Made by a program: the position numbers and the translations under genes
NCBI GenBank assembly: GCA_948470475.1
Contig: OX419339.1
Span: 8,408,002-8,472,001, forward strand
Reading direction: 5' to 3'
DNA: 64,000 nt
Origin: Galaxea fascicularis
Taxonomy: Eukaryota; Cnidaria; Anthozoa; Scleractinia; Euphylliidae
Shown here: piece after piece, positions 35,685-47,765 of the stretch
How the letters are laid out: each line of letters starts with the position of its first letter
Position numbering within the stretch: the first letter of the stretch is position 1
Notes under the pieces: generated by a model
Databases searched by the model: none
Seen by the model: the letters and a program-made list of their open reading frames with translations, nothing else
What the model was told of the DNA's origin: nothing

Positions 35685-36269
35685 TTAAGAATTTTTACTT
35701 GACTGAGATTCCACATTTTGCCTGAGAACATGGCTCTCCTCATACGAGGGAGGTTCCGTGGGCAGATCGTTCGTATGTACATTCCCCTCGTTCAAACTTT
35801 CTGTATTGTCATCACCAGTAGCTTCTTCGTATGAAGGAGGTACAATTTCTGGCGGACTTACTGGTTCTGGAGGAATCCAAACTTCAACGTGATGTATAGG
35901 TCCTAACTGATAGCTCGACTCCTTTGGAGCTGTGTCCCCAACGAAGCCAGCGTTATTCTCTTCACAACTGGGACTTATTCCTTCCCTTTGCGGAGGCGCC
36001 TGACCTTGCCTTGAACTCCAAATTGTTATGAAGGCAAGCAGTAAACCACCTACAGTCATAGAAACCGGACCGACGATGTTACAGATCTTTATCGGAGTTG
36101 TTTGACCCACTACCGTTAAAACTGAACCAACCAGGACAAAAATGAGAGGAGATATGCGAAAAAGTCGAGAAGTGAGACAACGCTCGCAACTCGCTTGTGC
36201 GTTCATCTTTTGTTGCGGTGTAACGGTAGAAATTGTGTTAGAATTTTCCTCTGTGCTCTGAGCTTGCAT
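35685..36269 (-). CDS. Family member C: two-pass membrane protein with two PPSYEE motifs
   Basis: Intronless; I place the start at ATG 36269 (MQAQSTEEN, context ACAACAATGC), giving 194 aa. The frame stays open upstream but without an ATG. N-terminus polar with CERC; TM1 about 39-58 (LIFVLVGSVLTVVG), TM2 about 63-84 (IVGPVSMTVGGLLLAF). The tail has PIHHVEVWI (124-132), PPSYEEA (PPxY 144-147) and PPSYEES (173-176). B shares the TM pattern and the PIH motif, and D shares the same double-PPSYEE architecture. It is likely a membrane anchor for WW-domain E3 ligases (motif-based inference). A TATA-like TTATAACT lies about 50 bp upstream (36318-36325). Confidence 0.82.
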   Translation of the reverse strand: MQAQSTEENSNTISTVTPQQKMNAQASCERCLTSRLFRISPLIFVLVGSVLTVVGQTTPIKICNIVGPVSMTVGGLLLAFITIWSSRQGQAPPQREGISPSCEENNAGFVGDTAPKESSYQLGPIHHVEVWIPPEPVSPPEIVPPSYEEATGDDNTESLNEGNVHTNDLPTEPPSYEESHVLRQNVESQSSKNS

Positions 36270-36317
36270 TGTTGTAGCGTGAGGTAAAAAGTGTTCACTC
36301 GTCGTCACAAAAGAGAG

Positions 36318-36325
36318 TTATAACA
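36318..36325 (-). promoter_or_regulatory. TATA-like element of gene C
   Basis: TTATAACT on the minus strand about 50 bp before the chosen ATG (36269). It is a weak match, kept because the position mirrors the better TATA box of the paralogue D. Confidence 0.25.
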
Positions 36326-39300
36326 CAATTAGGACTAAATGTTCCGTGTTGATATTGGTCTGTAAGGCATTGATTCCCAGAATATTCTTTAAAAGTTCCA
36401 TACTGATGAAAAATGATGTCATATAAAAGTTACGATCGACTGACAAATTTTGAATATAAATTCATCCACTCATGTACTCGAGAACTAGAACAAATTAAAA
36501 AAAAGCGGCAACCGGTAAATTAATAATAACTCTATAAGTTATGGGTGTGTTATGTTACAGGTCAAGAAAAAAAAAATGTTACAGGCTAGATTGACTTCCT
36601 AACTTCCGGCGGTTATGGTTCGGGGAACATGTTTTTGTCTTAGAGACATTTTAGGTCTGGCAAAGTACAACCACAAAAATGTTTTGTTCCCCGCTAAGTC
36701 TTCCTTCCTCTAACATCCCGTAAAATGTCAAAACAACATTGGGGTTTCGCGCATGGAATCTCATAAGCTTTGCACGACCTTTGCACTAACTGCTTTCATT
36801 GTCGTTAATGCAGAGTCATTGCTTTGCGTTTAGTCTAGCAAAAACTGTTATTCAGACATCCACTTTACGTAGATGCAAAGCAAAATCAATACCGTATTAA
36901 CATGTATGACAAATAAAAACCTAACAAGGCGTCACTTTGCTTGATTAGTTATCGGCGCCGGTGAGTGGTCTGCTTTTGTTTATTTCGTCAAGTAACACTT
37001 ATCACAACTTGATTATGATTAACAACTTTTCCATGTGATTCCACAAATTTGTTAAATCTGGCTTCGAACAGCATACACTGAGTAAAATTAAGACTGGCAG
37101 ACAAGAGATCTTTCAATGTTTTGCTTTGCCCCTGAATGCATGATTTGTGCCTTTGTAAGCGCAGATATTACCATGAGTCTTGAATTGGCAACAATGTTGT
37201 AGTTGACGTTAGAAGTATGTTGACGTAAATCCACAACATAAACGACTTGCACTGATTGGTTGAATTAATAAACCTAACCATGACCTCACAACTGGAAAAT
37301 GTCTTCTTGCATCTTTATTTTCTCACGGTTGTTTTAACTTGCTCAGCAAACTTCAAGCCGTCTTATCAAACATCGAAAGGTTTTCTGAGGCCACGATTCA
37401 GATATTTAGTCTTTCTTTTCAGTCAGGAGATGGAGGAGGCCTTTCTAATGATACATGTATGATGAAAAATAACGATTACCACGAAGATGTTCAGATGACA
37501 TACTTTACGACATAAAATTGAAAATGATTTCATCTTAAACAAAATATTCGGGTAACAAAGTGTATTGTTAAAATTGGAAGAAGTCTATATTTTGGAAAAT
37601 GTTAAAAAGGCAAAGAAAACAAGTCAATATAAAAGTTTTGTCGTCAAAAGAAGATTAAATTGTCATCATTTATCATTTATTTTGTCAGGCGCTTTGTTAA
37701 TGGAACTTTTCACGGTCATGTCTGACATGACCTTAGCACGTTCGCGGAACGAAGCACACCGAGACCCGTTGCTTATGAAAGCAAATTTACTTACTGAACT
37801 GAATGCATAATTAATCAAACAACATTTCGTTCTCTGGGTCGGAATGCTTTTCAAGGCAAATTTTAAGTTCCAGTCTTGGAAACGTCCAATTTAAAGTTCA
37901 ACGGTGAAAATCGGTTTGGAAATACCTGTACTAAACTGTTAATAATGGCATGTAAAAATATGAAATGTCGTGGAGGCGTTGTGGTTTAGCCCGGGCTGTC
38001 TAAGTGGGCCCCAGGGCTACAAACTTTTATTCCAAGACCGACAGTGAAATGCAAAGGGAAGTCAATGTTTCGGCAAGATTTGGTCTTAAAGTTGTCATCG
38101 TATTACTTCAATGTTCCTTAGACAAGTTTCGCAACATTGTCACTTAGGGTTCAGAAGTACGTTCGGGGACGGGCCAACATCTCCTCCGTTTCACTTACTG
38201 AATAAACTCACGCAGGATGTTGGGAGAACACGGGAAAAGATAATTAACCTTGTAAAAAACGAGGCGGCGGAGGCGAGTAATTTATAAGCTTTTACAAAAT
38301 AATTTTAAGGAGTAACAAGAAGTTTCACCTGGTACAATAAGCCGTAAGTTGACTAATCAGAACGGGCGTAGACGTGTCTCAGTTATTTATGAGTATTTAA
38401 ACTCAGCGGCCGCCTAGACGCAAAAGGCGACATCATCTATCATATATCAACCTTACAATTTTTATCATTATTATATTTTTGGAAACTTAGAGCATTATCG
38501 AGGTTATATTTATTTTCAATTGGAAATCTTGTCATTCGCTCATATAGTAAGTTTTGAGGAAAAGACCATTTATGAAGAGTGACGAGCTTTGACACGTGGC
38601 ATCACAGCATAATTTCTATTCAGCCTAGTAAGCTGTTTTCTATATCTCACGAACACAGTCGCAAGACAAATACCTTTCGCAGTGGAAGACAGCTAATTTT
38701 AAGCGAAATTTCAGAGGTTCAGAGTTCGCCAAAATCCCACACATATACTGTCAGTTGTTTGTTTTGTTCACCGCCTTCAAAGAAGAAACCGCAATTAGAA
38801 CGGTTGACCTGCTGCAAAAAGAAAAAACATATATGGTGACGAAGCAAAAAGTTGTTTTGATGTCACTCTTCATATGATGCGATAAAAAAACTTTACAGTT
38901 AGTAATATCAAACCCTTAACCAAAACCAGTACAGCATTTAAAATCCTCAGATAAGCTAACTACAGCCAGTTGCTTAATTTATTTGTTGTCGGCCTGATTA
39001 GAGACCGAATTAAAGCAACCCAATGTCATTAGAACAGCAGCCGAAGTTACTGTCATTAATTTCCTTCTCTTTATTCCGTGATATTGGACATGACAAGACA
39101 ACTTTAACTTACGCCTTGTAGACCATTCAACAAAACAAGGCTGGTATCCAGAGGGGCCCTGTATGAGGTAAGCCCCAAATACACAACCTACATAGAAATC
39201 TTAAAAATAATTAAGCTTCCGAATATGTCGCTCAATACTTCAAGTACTTGCGCCAGTAAGTAAAATGAACAAGTCTCTTCTCATTCTTGGTAGCGGATAT

Positions 39301-39620
39301 TTCACGAAATTGTCGAGATTAATCAATCGTCGCCTCATTCGAGATCCGAATTCTTTACTAATGATGCCGATTCTATCGCAAGAGTTTGAAAACTGATGGA
39401 AAGTGAACAAAACAGTGAAGAATTAGCATCCAAATTTACCCGCCGCAGGAGGGCTCCTGCCCGCCGGAATAAGTAACACTGGGATCACAACATCTGGCTC
39501 AATGTGCTAACTTAGGGTCCCGCTTGAGAGATCTTTACAGAGATAGTCAGGTAGTTAAAAGCGGAGCACTGATGATACAGAGCACAGTAGACAACCGAAG
39601 AATCTTGGCTGACCATTATT

Positions 39621-39712
39621 CAACCTCGTTCCCAGGGTCTCTCCTGTTCCCGTCCCCTGAAGCCCTCCAGGATCAGGAGGCGGGAAGAGGAGAGAACCTG
39701 GAAGCGAGGTTG
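39621..39712. repeat. Hairpin MITE (CAACCTCGTTCCCAGG ends)
   Basis: CAACCTCGTTCCCAGGGTCTC at the left pairs with GAGAACCTGGAAGCGAGGTTG at the right. Overlaps the first 37-bp tandem repeat, which apparently duplicated its edge. Confidence 0.6.
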
Positions 39713-39774
39713 TAGCTATCTTACTACGAGGCTTGTAGAAGCGAGGTTGTAGCTATCTTACTACGAGGCTTGTA
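39701..39774 (+). repeat. Two exact 37-bp tandem repeats
   Basis: The unit starts GAAGCGAGGTTGTAGC and ends GAGGCTTGTA; 39701-39737 and 39738-39774 are identical. Confidence 0.85.
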
Positions 39775-41890
39775 GAAGCCGCCGTTCGCTTACCGCAAAG
39801 TTTTTGAAAATCACGCGGGCGTGACATGATCGAGAAGCGTTGACGTGTTGTTTTTTATTGATTTGTGTAATAAATTTACTTCTAGAACTTAACGCTTGTA
39901 ATTGATGTATGGCAATTTCCTTGAACTGTTTTTTATCGCCCTCTTTGTGTGTTTTGATACCTTTTGCTTCGGAGTCGACAAGTATTTCTTTGAGGTCGTA
40001 TTCTTTCAAGTCGTATTCTTTCAAATATAAAATTACCTACTGAATATCACCCAATTATCCCCTATAGAAGCTACCAAGGAATTAATAAATTCTCTTGATT
40101 ATTTTGTTAATATTGAATTGACGAAGTTCATTCTATTTTGCTTAGATTCGCGTAATAATATATTATATAAATCAGTGTCTGGTGTATCTTTAATATTTTC
40201 CCCTTCTTTTTACGTTATTATATTGCTCTTGTTAAGATTCGTGCTTTTGCAATACTGTATGAAGTTATGGTCATGCAAATAAAGCTACTAGTTGATTATG
40301 CCTCTGAAAGACCGGCTGAACAAAGACATTACGTGATTGTAGCGAGTGTGTAGTAATATCATTAACACTAATACCAACGCTAACACTATTTAGTGATAAT
40401 AAACGATGTCCTCTAGTAAGTCAAGGGTGCTGTTAAATGGTTAAACAGTATTTTCTCAAAAAGCGCCCATGACACGGCAATCTTGTGTTCTATCCCCCAG
40501 TACCATTTGAATTTCAGTGCTGCATTAGTGACACAACAAACCTGTCCTAACAAAGTCCTCCAGACACTCAGACAAGAGCTCTCTTGGCCATATGTTCCGC
40601 GATTCCCATATTCATTGACTACTCACTGAAGTTAAGTGTCTTATGCATTATTTGCAATATTGGCGACAATATAGAGCCTTGAAGTAAGGACAAAATGAAC
40701 GACTTCAATTTCACACATATACACGTATTTATTGCTTAATTACAAAAATAAGTTGGTGACACTAAATAAAGAAACAATGATTTGGAGCGTACAGTTTTTC
40801 AAGTTTTACTCATCTTGGTGCTCAAAGTTGCCGTCTGTCTTTTTATTATGCCTTGACGGTAGAGTTGTTCATTCTGGACAAAGGTTTGATCTCTTGATCA
40901 ATGCAACTGCTCGATGCGTTTTTATCCGGATCCTGCGAAACACGACATCATAGAAAATTTCGATGGAATTATATCCAATAATATTGGAACAGTAAGTCCG
41001 GTCTAAAACTCAGAGAGACGATCAACTTTACCGTTTTTTGAGCAGAGGTAAAAGGTAAAACTGATTGAAGCTAATGTAGAGAATACACGTCATTTTGATG
41101 ACGTCTGTTTATTAAAAATAAGACATTTGTTATCAAGAACAGGTGTCATTCCATATACATCATGATCTATAATCAGTATTGATAGTCAGCCTACGTTTTA
41201 TCCATACACGCCGGTTACTGCGACAAGGCAACTGAAGTCGGCGGGTATCGTTTTGTTGAGTTTTGTGTAATTATAATAATAAATCAAGAAGGAAATAAAG
41301 CAAAAGTACACAGAGCCTAAGATTTCTCCGATGAAACGTCCTTGTTAAGAGTCTCGATCAGTGATGCATTCGTTCCATAAAGCTGGCCCGATTCCATAGC
41401 TCGATTGAAGATAAACGCGGCTTGGGCCAGCATGGTTTTACACGTTGAATTTAACGTTGAAAAACAATCCGCCTTTCGATGTTTTCTTCTGTTAAATGAT
41501 GTTAAAACTCAAACTGCTAACTGACAAAGGCATTAGTTAATATAAAATATCATTATAAAGTTTTGGAGGCCGAAAACGTTCAGGGACAGATTTTTGTAGC
41601 TTTTATTCGACCATGATTCACATTGACGATGTAATTGATTTCCTTTTTAGCAAATTAAAAACACACTGAGTACTAGGAAACATTCCAACTTTCTCCTTTT
41701 TGATGAAAAGCTTGCTACTCATTCTCTCAAAACCATTACTCTTGTGACGGCAGCTCGTGGGAGTATATTCAACAACTTGATGGATCATTGGATTACTACA
41801 GGATCGGCAAAGTTTTGGTTATGGTTAGCTTAGGGGCCATGCATCAGGTCTACAGGGCCGACAAATACTAGCATTAAAATCGCTTCGTGG

Positions 41891-42512
41891 CGTTTCTTTG
41901 CAAACTGAATTTGGAATTTTTGTACTGAAGAAGTAGCAGTATTTCTCAGCGGTCAATCACGTTTCATGCGCACTTGACCCGGGGTGTTTCACGTGCATGC
42001 AGGTAAGTGAGTTGGACCCTCACGTGGCTAAATGACAGAGAGTTTCAAGCAAAAGTCTTAGCCCGAATCTTCGTGATTCAAATTGGTGTTTGAAGGCTTT
42101 GAAAATGTACATATCCACAATAAACAAGATCACGGCCTTTAGATTGTTGGCTACGAAATATTTTCATTTATTTTCGTCGCAATTTGTAATGGTATTGTAA
42201 TAGGACTAACGTTTCTTTGTAAACTGAAAAAGGAATTTTTGTACAGAAGAAGTAGCAGTATTTCTCAGCGGTCAATCACGTTTCATGCGCACTTGACGCG
42301 GGGTGTTTCACGTGCATGCGGATAATTGAGTTGGACCCTCACGTGGTTTAATGCCAGAGAGTTTCACGCACAAGTCTTAGCCCGAACCTTCGTGATTCAA
42401 ATTGGTGTTTGAACTGGTTTGAAAATGTATGTATCCACAATAAACAAGATCACGGCCTTTAAATTGTTGGCTACGAAATATTTTCATTTATTTTCGTCGC
42501 AATTTGTAATGG
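41891..42512 (+). repeat. Tandem duplication, 2 x about 302 bp
   Basis: Copy 1 is 41891-42192 and copy 2 is 42210-42512 (period 319, 17-bp spacer). Both carry AGAAGTAGCAGTATTTCTCA, CACGTGCATGC, TTGGACCCTCACGTGG and ATTTTCGTCGCAATTTGTAA in order, with scattered substitutions. No coding frame. Confidence 0.85.
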
Positions 42513-42714
42513 ATATAGATATAGTGGAGTCCAATTCGGTCTGTTGTTGGTGCTAGAATCATTGCTAGTGACAGGCAACGAGATTCGATAATTTTGTTAT
42601 AGCTACGATTATAGAGCAACATACGGGACGATTTTATATATTGTACCTAGTCTCTAGGGACTAAGAACTTGAACTTGAACATTAATATTCTTGTTATCTG
42701 TTGCCGGAATATTA

Positions 42715-42770
42715 TATTTTGACCTGATGATGGTGTCATGAGGACACCGAAACGTTGTCTTAAATATGAT
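42715..42770 (+). ncRNA. Hammerhead-ribozyme-like motif
   Basis: CTGATGA (42724-42730), then a perfect 6-bp stem GGTGTC/GACACC with loop ATGAG, then GAAAC (42749-42753) and GTTGTC, the order of a hammerhead core with a very short stem III. One extra T sits between CTGATGA and stem II and stem I pairs poorly, so the ribozyme may be inactive. Such motifs are known from Penelope-like and other retroelements. Confidence 0.35.
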
Positions 42771-44547
42771 TCTACCCGTAATTTTCATTATCAAATCGAT
42801 AACATTATCATGCCTGATAAACATAAAATTCAAAATAGGAAAAGAATTTTGTTCAATTTTGTTCGTTTTCTCTCCAGTATAGTTCGAGAAACTATGTTGC
42901 CAAACTTTCTCACTTGTCAATCTGTGGACATCGCGAAAAGACGAAATTAAAAGAAGTCAGAAACTCCGGCTCTAACTTGCATTTAGATTAGCCTCGGCTT
43001 CGGCTGACACTCCGCAAAGAAGTCAAGGGATGTAGTAAAGACTGTGCTAATCAATAAAACGTAGATTGAATTTCTGAATGCATTAAATCGCATCTACCAC
43101 GATCAGTTAAGTATCGACTCGGTGACACTCGACGATGGCGTATGCGGATAATTTTATTCAATAGCTATACTGGTTCACTACCGTAAACACGGTTCCTGTG
43201 TGGTTAACGTATCAGTGGGCTGACTGCTGCTAAGCACCTGTAACTCTATGTCTTCCTTCCTCTTGGTAAGTAGAAAAATGTGACAAATCACTGGCAATAA
43301 AATTGAATGAGTGATTACAGGTTGTTAGAATTCCCTTTATTTTTCCTTCTCAACAAATTCGAATCACTTCATAAGCATATATATAGTTTGAGTAGGAGTA
43401 GAAGCCATTTGGATCTAAAATAGCAGAACTTCTGTAAATGTGCTTTTTTCAACAATCTTTGACTCACCTTTGACTGACACGTTTGACACTGGCAGTTATG
43501 ACACTGACCGTGACTCTGTATTTGATAACTCCTGACATAGTGTCAGTGCTAGCAAAACTTCAATCAGTGCAAGTCAAAGGTGTTACGTTTTTGATTGACA
43601 TAAAAAAAAAGTTCCATAAACTGCTGTGAAATGTTGCTTTCTCGGATTTAAAGAAATAAAATTCAGCGGTCTATTATTGTCTTTCGTCGAGCGCTAGAGA
43701 ATTTGGAAATTAAGGCTCTGATGTAAATATGCTATTTTATATTGTTTCTAAAAAATTGTCTACTCTTTTATTGCGCCTTTGTTGGGGTTCAGTGAACATA
43801 TGCAAGTAAGCGCTGCTAGCCGAAATGATTTACCGCCTGGGACAGTCGAATGTTTAAACTGCCGTAAGTCAGTGCAAGAGTCTCTCAAGAACACCACTTA
43901 ATCTTTTAGAAGCCTATACTTTTATTTGTGCATAACCGCTATCATTGGAATCCTTCAGCAGATGCAGAACATGCATGTACAAAAAACGCATTTAAACAGA
44001 AGATCTGCCGGTTGCCTTATGGAGCCCAAGAACTGAATTCTTCTGCGATTCAATCACTGTGGAGCCATTTTGTGGAACTTTGCGGGTTATAAAATAATAG
44101 GTCGAAAAATGAAACGTAAATACTCCAACGCTCTAGACGGTATGACCTTGCTCGATAGATTCTGTTATAATTTTGATTTACGGAATGGTCAGTTTATGAT
44201 TTCAACTCATTTATTGACATGATTGCCTGGCTATTAGTACAACGGAACAACATTTGCTGCTCTTGCAATCGCGCCTACAGAAATGATTTTAATTTGGTGT
44301 TGTCGTTCCTCTGATGGTTTTGTAGTGTAGCAGTTTTGGCGTAAATGTCTTCAGTTTGCTTTCCACTGCCATATCCTAGCTGTTCAATAATAATGTGCTC
44401 GACCACTTTGAATTGCTCTCACAAACATAGCATTAAAGCCATGAGCGGAATCATGCAGTTACACTCAGTGTACTGGAAGGTGTCTTGGTTGAAGGAGTCC
44501 CCCGTGAATTGATAAAAATATATCACTGACAAAATAACATATTAAAA

Positions 44548-45045
44548 TCACGCAGTGGCTAGTCTTTCCCCATGACTTTCCTCATACGAAGGAGGTTCAG
44601 AGCCAGACGTTTCGTTCATATCGACTGCCTGTTCGTCCTGAGAATCCACAGCAATCGAAACTTCTGTGCCATTGCTACTGACAGCTTCCTCATATGAAGG
44701 AGGCATAAGTTCGAGACCAACAGGCAGAATCCGAACCTCGACTTGATGAATAGGTTCTTCTTGACGCGTGAAGATTTTGTCGGAGATCGGTACTGAGTGT
44801 AGCTCCAACGAGTTTAAAGTCCCATCGGAATTTTCGCCTCCTTTAAGATGGTGCGGCTTCGGGCAACAAGCTGGAATGCCAACAAGCAAGAGACCACCGA
44901 TAGTCATGACCACAGGGCCAGCAACCTTGCAGATTTCCGAAGATGCAATGTTACCTGCTACCGTTAAAATCACACCTATGAAAACGCAAACGAGAGGAGA
45001 CGCATAAAGTATTTGGTATTTCCTCAGACTGGTTTGTGAACCCAT
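44548..45045 (-). CDS. Family member D: two-pass membrane protein with two PPSYEE motifs
   Basis: Intronless, ATG 45045, 165 aa. Short N-terminus; TM1 about 15-35 (VCVFIGVILTVAGNIA), TM2 about 40-61 (VAGPVVMTIGGLLLVG). The tail has PIHQVEVRI (98-106), PPSYEEA (PPxY 115-118), an acidic stretch, and PPSYEES (151-154), ending LATA. The layout is the same as C, on the same strand about 8 kb away, so C and D look like paralogues from local duplication. A good TATA box sits 55-62 bp upstream. Confidence 0.83.
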   Translation of the reverse strand: MGSQTSLRKYQILYASPLVCVFIGVILTVAGNIASSEICKVAGPVVMTIGGLLLVGIPACCPKPHHLKGGENSDGTLNSLELHSVPISDKIFTRQEEPIHQVEVRILPVGLELMPPSYEEAVSSNGTEVSIAVDSQDEQAVDMNETSGSEPPSYEESHGERLATA

Positions 45046-45099
45046 CTTACTTTGCCTTGCTTCGAATTGTTGAAAATTAAAATTGCTCTTTCCTTTCGG

Positions 45100-45107
45100 C
45101 TTTTATA
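45100..45107 (-). promoter_or_regulatory. TATA box of gene D
   Basis: Minus-strand TATAAAAG, 55 to 62 bases before the ATG at 45045, which would leave a 5' leader of about 25-30 nt. Gene C has a weaker TATA-like TTATAACT at a similar distance (36318-36325). No transcription start data are available. Confidence 0.5.
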
Positions 45108-45859
45108 TGTTCGTGACTAAAGAACAACGCGATGACGGAACGAAAACACAAGATTTTGACGTTTTCAAAATTTCCGGATTCGCCGCCCTCGCTTTGTTGG
45201 ACGCTTGACTGGCTTTCAAGATTCTCATTACTGTCTTTGCACTGCACACGTCATGAAAAGGATGATAAACTAATGTAAAATTATACTAATTCGCTTAGGT
45301 AACTTCATAACACTATTTAAGCTTCAAAACCGCTTGGAAGTCTGTGTAAGACAGTGGTACTTCTTAGATTGCTGATATCTGCCCCACTTGACGGCACCCC
45401 CGGGCTAATTGATAATGTTAGTGTTGTTCGTAAATGCTAATTTGCTCCCCGCTCTACACAAAGACGTAGATCATGGTATTACGGAAACATGCAGATTTAT
45501 GGTCGTTGTTCCACGCCACCGGAAATCGCGAAAGCAGCTGGGCTGCGCTATTAACAAATGCATCAGTAACAGCTCAACGATGTAGTAAACATTTTTCTTT
45601 CCCTCCGCGGCTAGAGAAACTGGCTTAACTGTAGTCTAAAAATTGTGAGTGAGTTTTTAATCCTGGTGTAAACTGCTCTTTCGAGCCTCCAAACCGACTT
45701 TCAGTTGAAACTATAGCTGATCTATGTTTAAGCCGGAGTTTACGTTCGCCATCAGTTCGATACTGACTCCAGCGACGCAGGCGACGGAGCGTAAAGGCTG
45801 CGTACTTTGAGTGACGCTATAGGAAGACGAAGCTACGACGACTGTGTGCAATCAAAAAT

Positions 45860-46010
45860 TTGGAATTATCAACAGAGCTGATAATGTAAATTGACCACCG
45901 AACAGGGATTCTAAAAGCTGACGTTTCGAGCGTTAGCCCTTCGTCAGCTTTTAGAATCCCCGGCCTGTACGGTGGTCAATTTGCATTATAAACTCCGTTG
46001 ACAATTCCAA
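45860..46010. mobile_element. Palindromic Penelope-like tail
   Basis: TTGGAATTATCAAC ... GTTGACAATTCCAA arms of about 60 bp; the loop has GACGTTTCGAGCGTTAGCCC, a sequence I associate with 3' ends of cnidarian Penelope-like retroelements (from memory). No reverse transcriptase frame nearby. Confidence 0.5.
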
Positions 46011-47105
46011 ATATTTGTGTTCTACTTCCCCACCGATGCAGCACTAGAAACTACCCCCTTTATTAATTTGTGTGCAATCAGCCCGGCCTGAACAAAATTA
46101 ATCGCTGTACGTACAGTTTACATTTTGGTGCAATTAGCGTATTCGTTAAAAACAACAACGCAAAAATGACCAGACTCAACGTTTTGTTGAGAATGTGAAC
46201 TGATAATTACTACTTCCTATATATTTCGCCCACAATTTATTTGTCACGAACACTGATACCCACTGAAAAATTCGCGAAAGAGTTTCAATAACGCTGAAAG
46301 TTGTACTTTGAAAATTAAACGAAGATGAAGCCGTTGCTTGAGATCCTTTTTGCCTCTGAGAGCTCAGGGGTTAGTACAAAACAAAGAGGCTGAAAAGGGA
46401 GCGAAACAGAAATTTTAATGCAGCGCTTTTGTCTCTTGATTTCTCTTCTTTTGGTCGGCTCCAGTCCTCCATGCGTCCAAGTAACTCCGCCGAAACACTC
46501 CTCACGGTGTTGACTGTCTAATCTCGCCGGAAGTACAGAGTCCGGGCCAAGTGCGAGCAGCCGGACTTTATTATGGCCTTTAAGTTGTGATTACCGCGTG
46601 ATTTCTACTTATATCAACGGCATCATGATCCCGTGTCTTTATCTTATCGTGATCAGATCCGGTATAAAAACATGAGCCACAGTACATGATTTGATACAAT
46701 CTAGATTACTCATTTTCTAATATCGAGTGTTCTTATCTTGTTGATTTCGTTTTGTACATTGAAGAAGCTGCATCGTCTCGGTGTGTTTATCTACAAGGTC
46801 AAGGTTGTTAGGTTTCAAGATGATGGCATCAGTGGATTTTCCACTTTTGTAAGACAATCAAACTGTTCAGTATACTTGGCCCTTTTACATGTAGGAAATT
46901 GAAATTGAGGTGGGGTACGGGAAACAAGAGTCTGTGAAATTGAGAAAAGTACATGAATAAATTTAGCTTCTTCCTTCAGGATTGTGTTTATGTGAGTGGC
47001 CGGGACTGGCAATCAGAGAAACTCAAAGGCGGCTCTACTTTCCTGCTACAGCTTCCTTCCTTCATTCCACGGCAATTTGAAACTGAAATAAGCGGAGTAG
47101 GGCCA

Positions 47106-47285
47106 TCCAGTGGAACCCCGCTATACGATCAGCCCATTATTACGATCCATTTTTTTGTGGCCGGAACTGCAAAAGCCCACTTATTTGACTTATTTTCTTA
47201 TTTGAAAGCCCCGGTAATCCGATCAACCCGTTAATACGACCAAATTTGTATGGCCCAACGGTGGTCGTATTGGCGGGTTCCACTG
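47106..47285. repeat. Pogo/Tigger-like MITE
   Basis: CCAGTGGAACCCCGCTATACGA at left and its inverted counterpart (GTATTGGCGGGTTCCACTGG) at right. CAGTGGAACCCCGCTAT-type ends recall pogo/Tigger elements. A TA duplication is not clear. Confidence 0.5.
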
Positions 47286-47574
47286 GATTATAACGTTTGC
47301 AACACATTTTCAATAAAGCTATACCTTCAATTCCGCTATAAATCAACCTTCTTTTACAGTAAATTGACAACCTTGAAAAATCTATAGTTTAACCCTAAAA
47401 ACATTCAATAAAATGCTTTATTGTTTGTCACATCTGGTTTCCAGCATTCGGCAGCCTCATAAGGTATTTTGACCGGTACAAGTGGTGGAACAGAGAATTA
47501 ACTCTGAAGTGTAAATTAAAGTGCTAAGAGAAACCCATGAAAAACCCACTGGGCGTTAGCCCTAGTAAAGGGTA

Positions 47575-47659
47575 TCAGGGAACCACACGAGGCAAAGAAA
47601 AATTCTTATGACCTCGCCGAGGTCATAAGAATTTTTCTTTGCCTCGTGTGGTTCCCTGA
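47575..47659. repeat. 85-bp near-perfect palindrome
   Basis: Two 42-base arms (47575-47616 and 47618-47659) are exact reverse complements around a single C. The arm starts TCAGGGAACCACACGAGGC and ends GACCTCG. Confidence 0.9.
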
Positions 47660-47765
47660 TGGATGGGATGCGAATCGAACCCACGACCTCCGGATTAGAT
47701 CTACCGTTGCTATGCCGACTAAGCTGCTACTTTGACTGGTAGTATATCGAACTGCGGGGTAGTTG
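47655..47765 (-). mobile_element. tRNA-like SINE head next to a palindrome (family 3-like)
   Basis: Minus strand carries AGCAGCTTAGTCGGCATAG (A box-like) and CGTGGGTTCGATTCGCAT (B box). It runs directly into the 85-bp palindrome at 47575-47659. Confidence 0.55.

Larger units (their letters stand above)
36326..44547. other. 8.2-kb gene-free stretch between C and D
   Basis: No frame with recognisable domains on either strand. Contains the hairpin at 39621, 37-bp repeats at 39701, the 319-bp-period duplication, the hammerhead-like motif, and a palindromic GACACTG/CAGTGTC cluster near 43450-43590. Could hold regulatory DNA for C and D. Confidence 0.5.
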
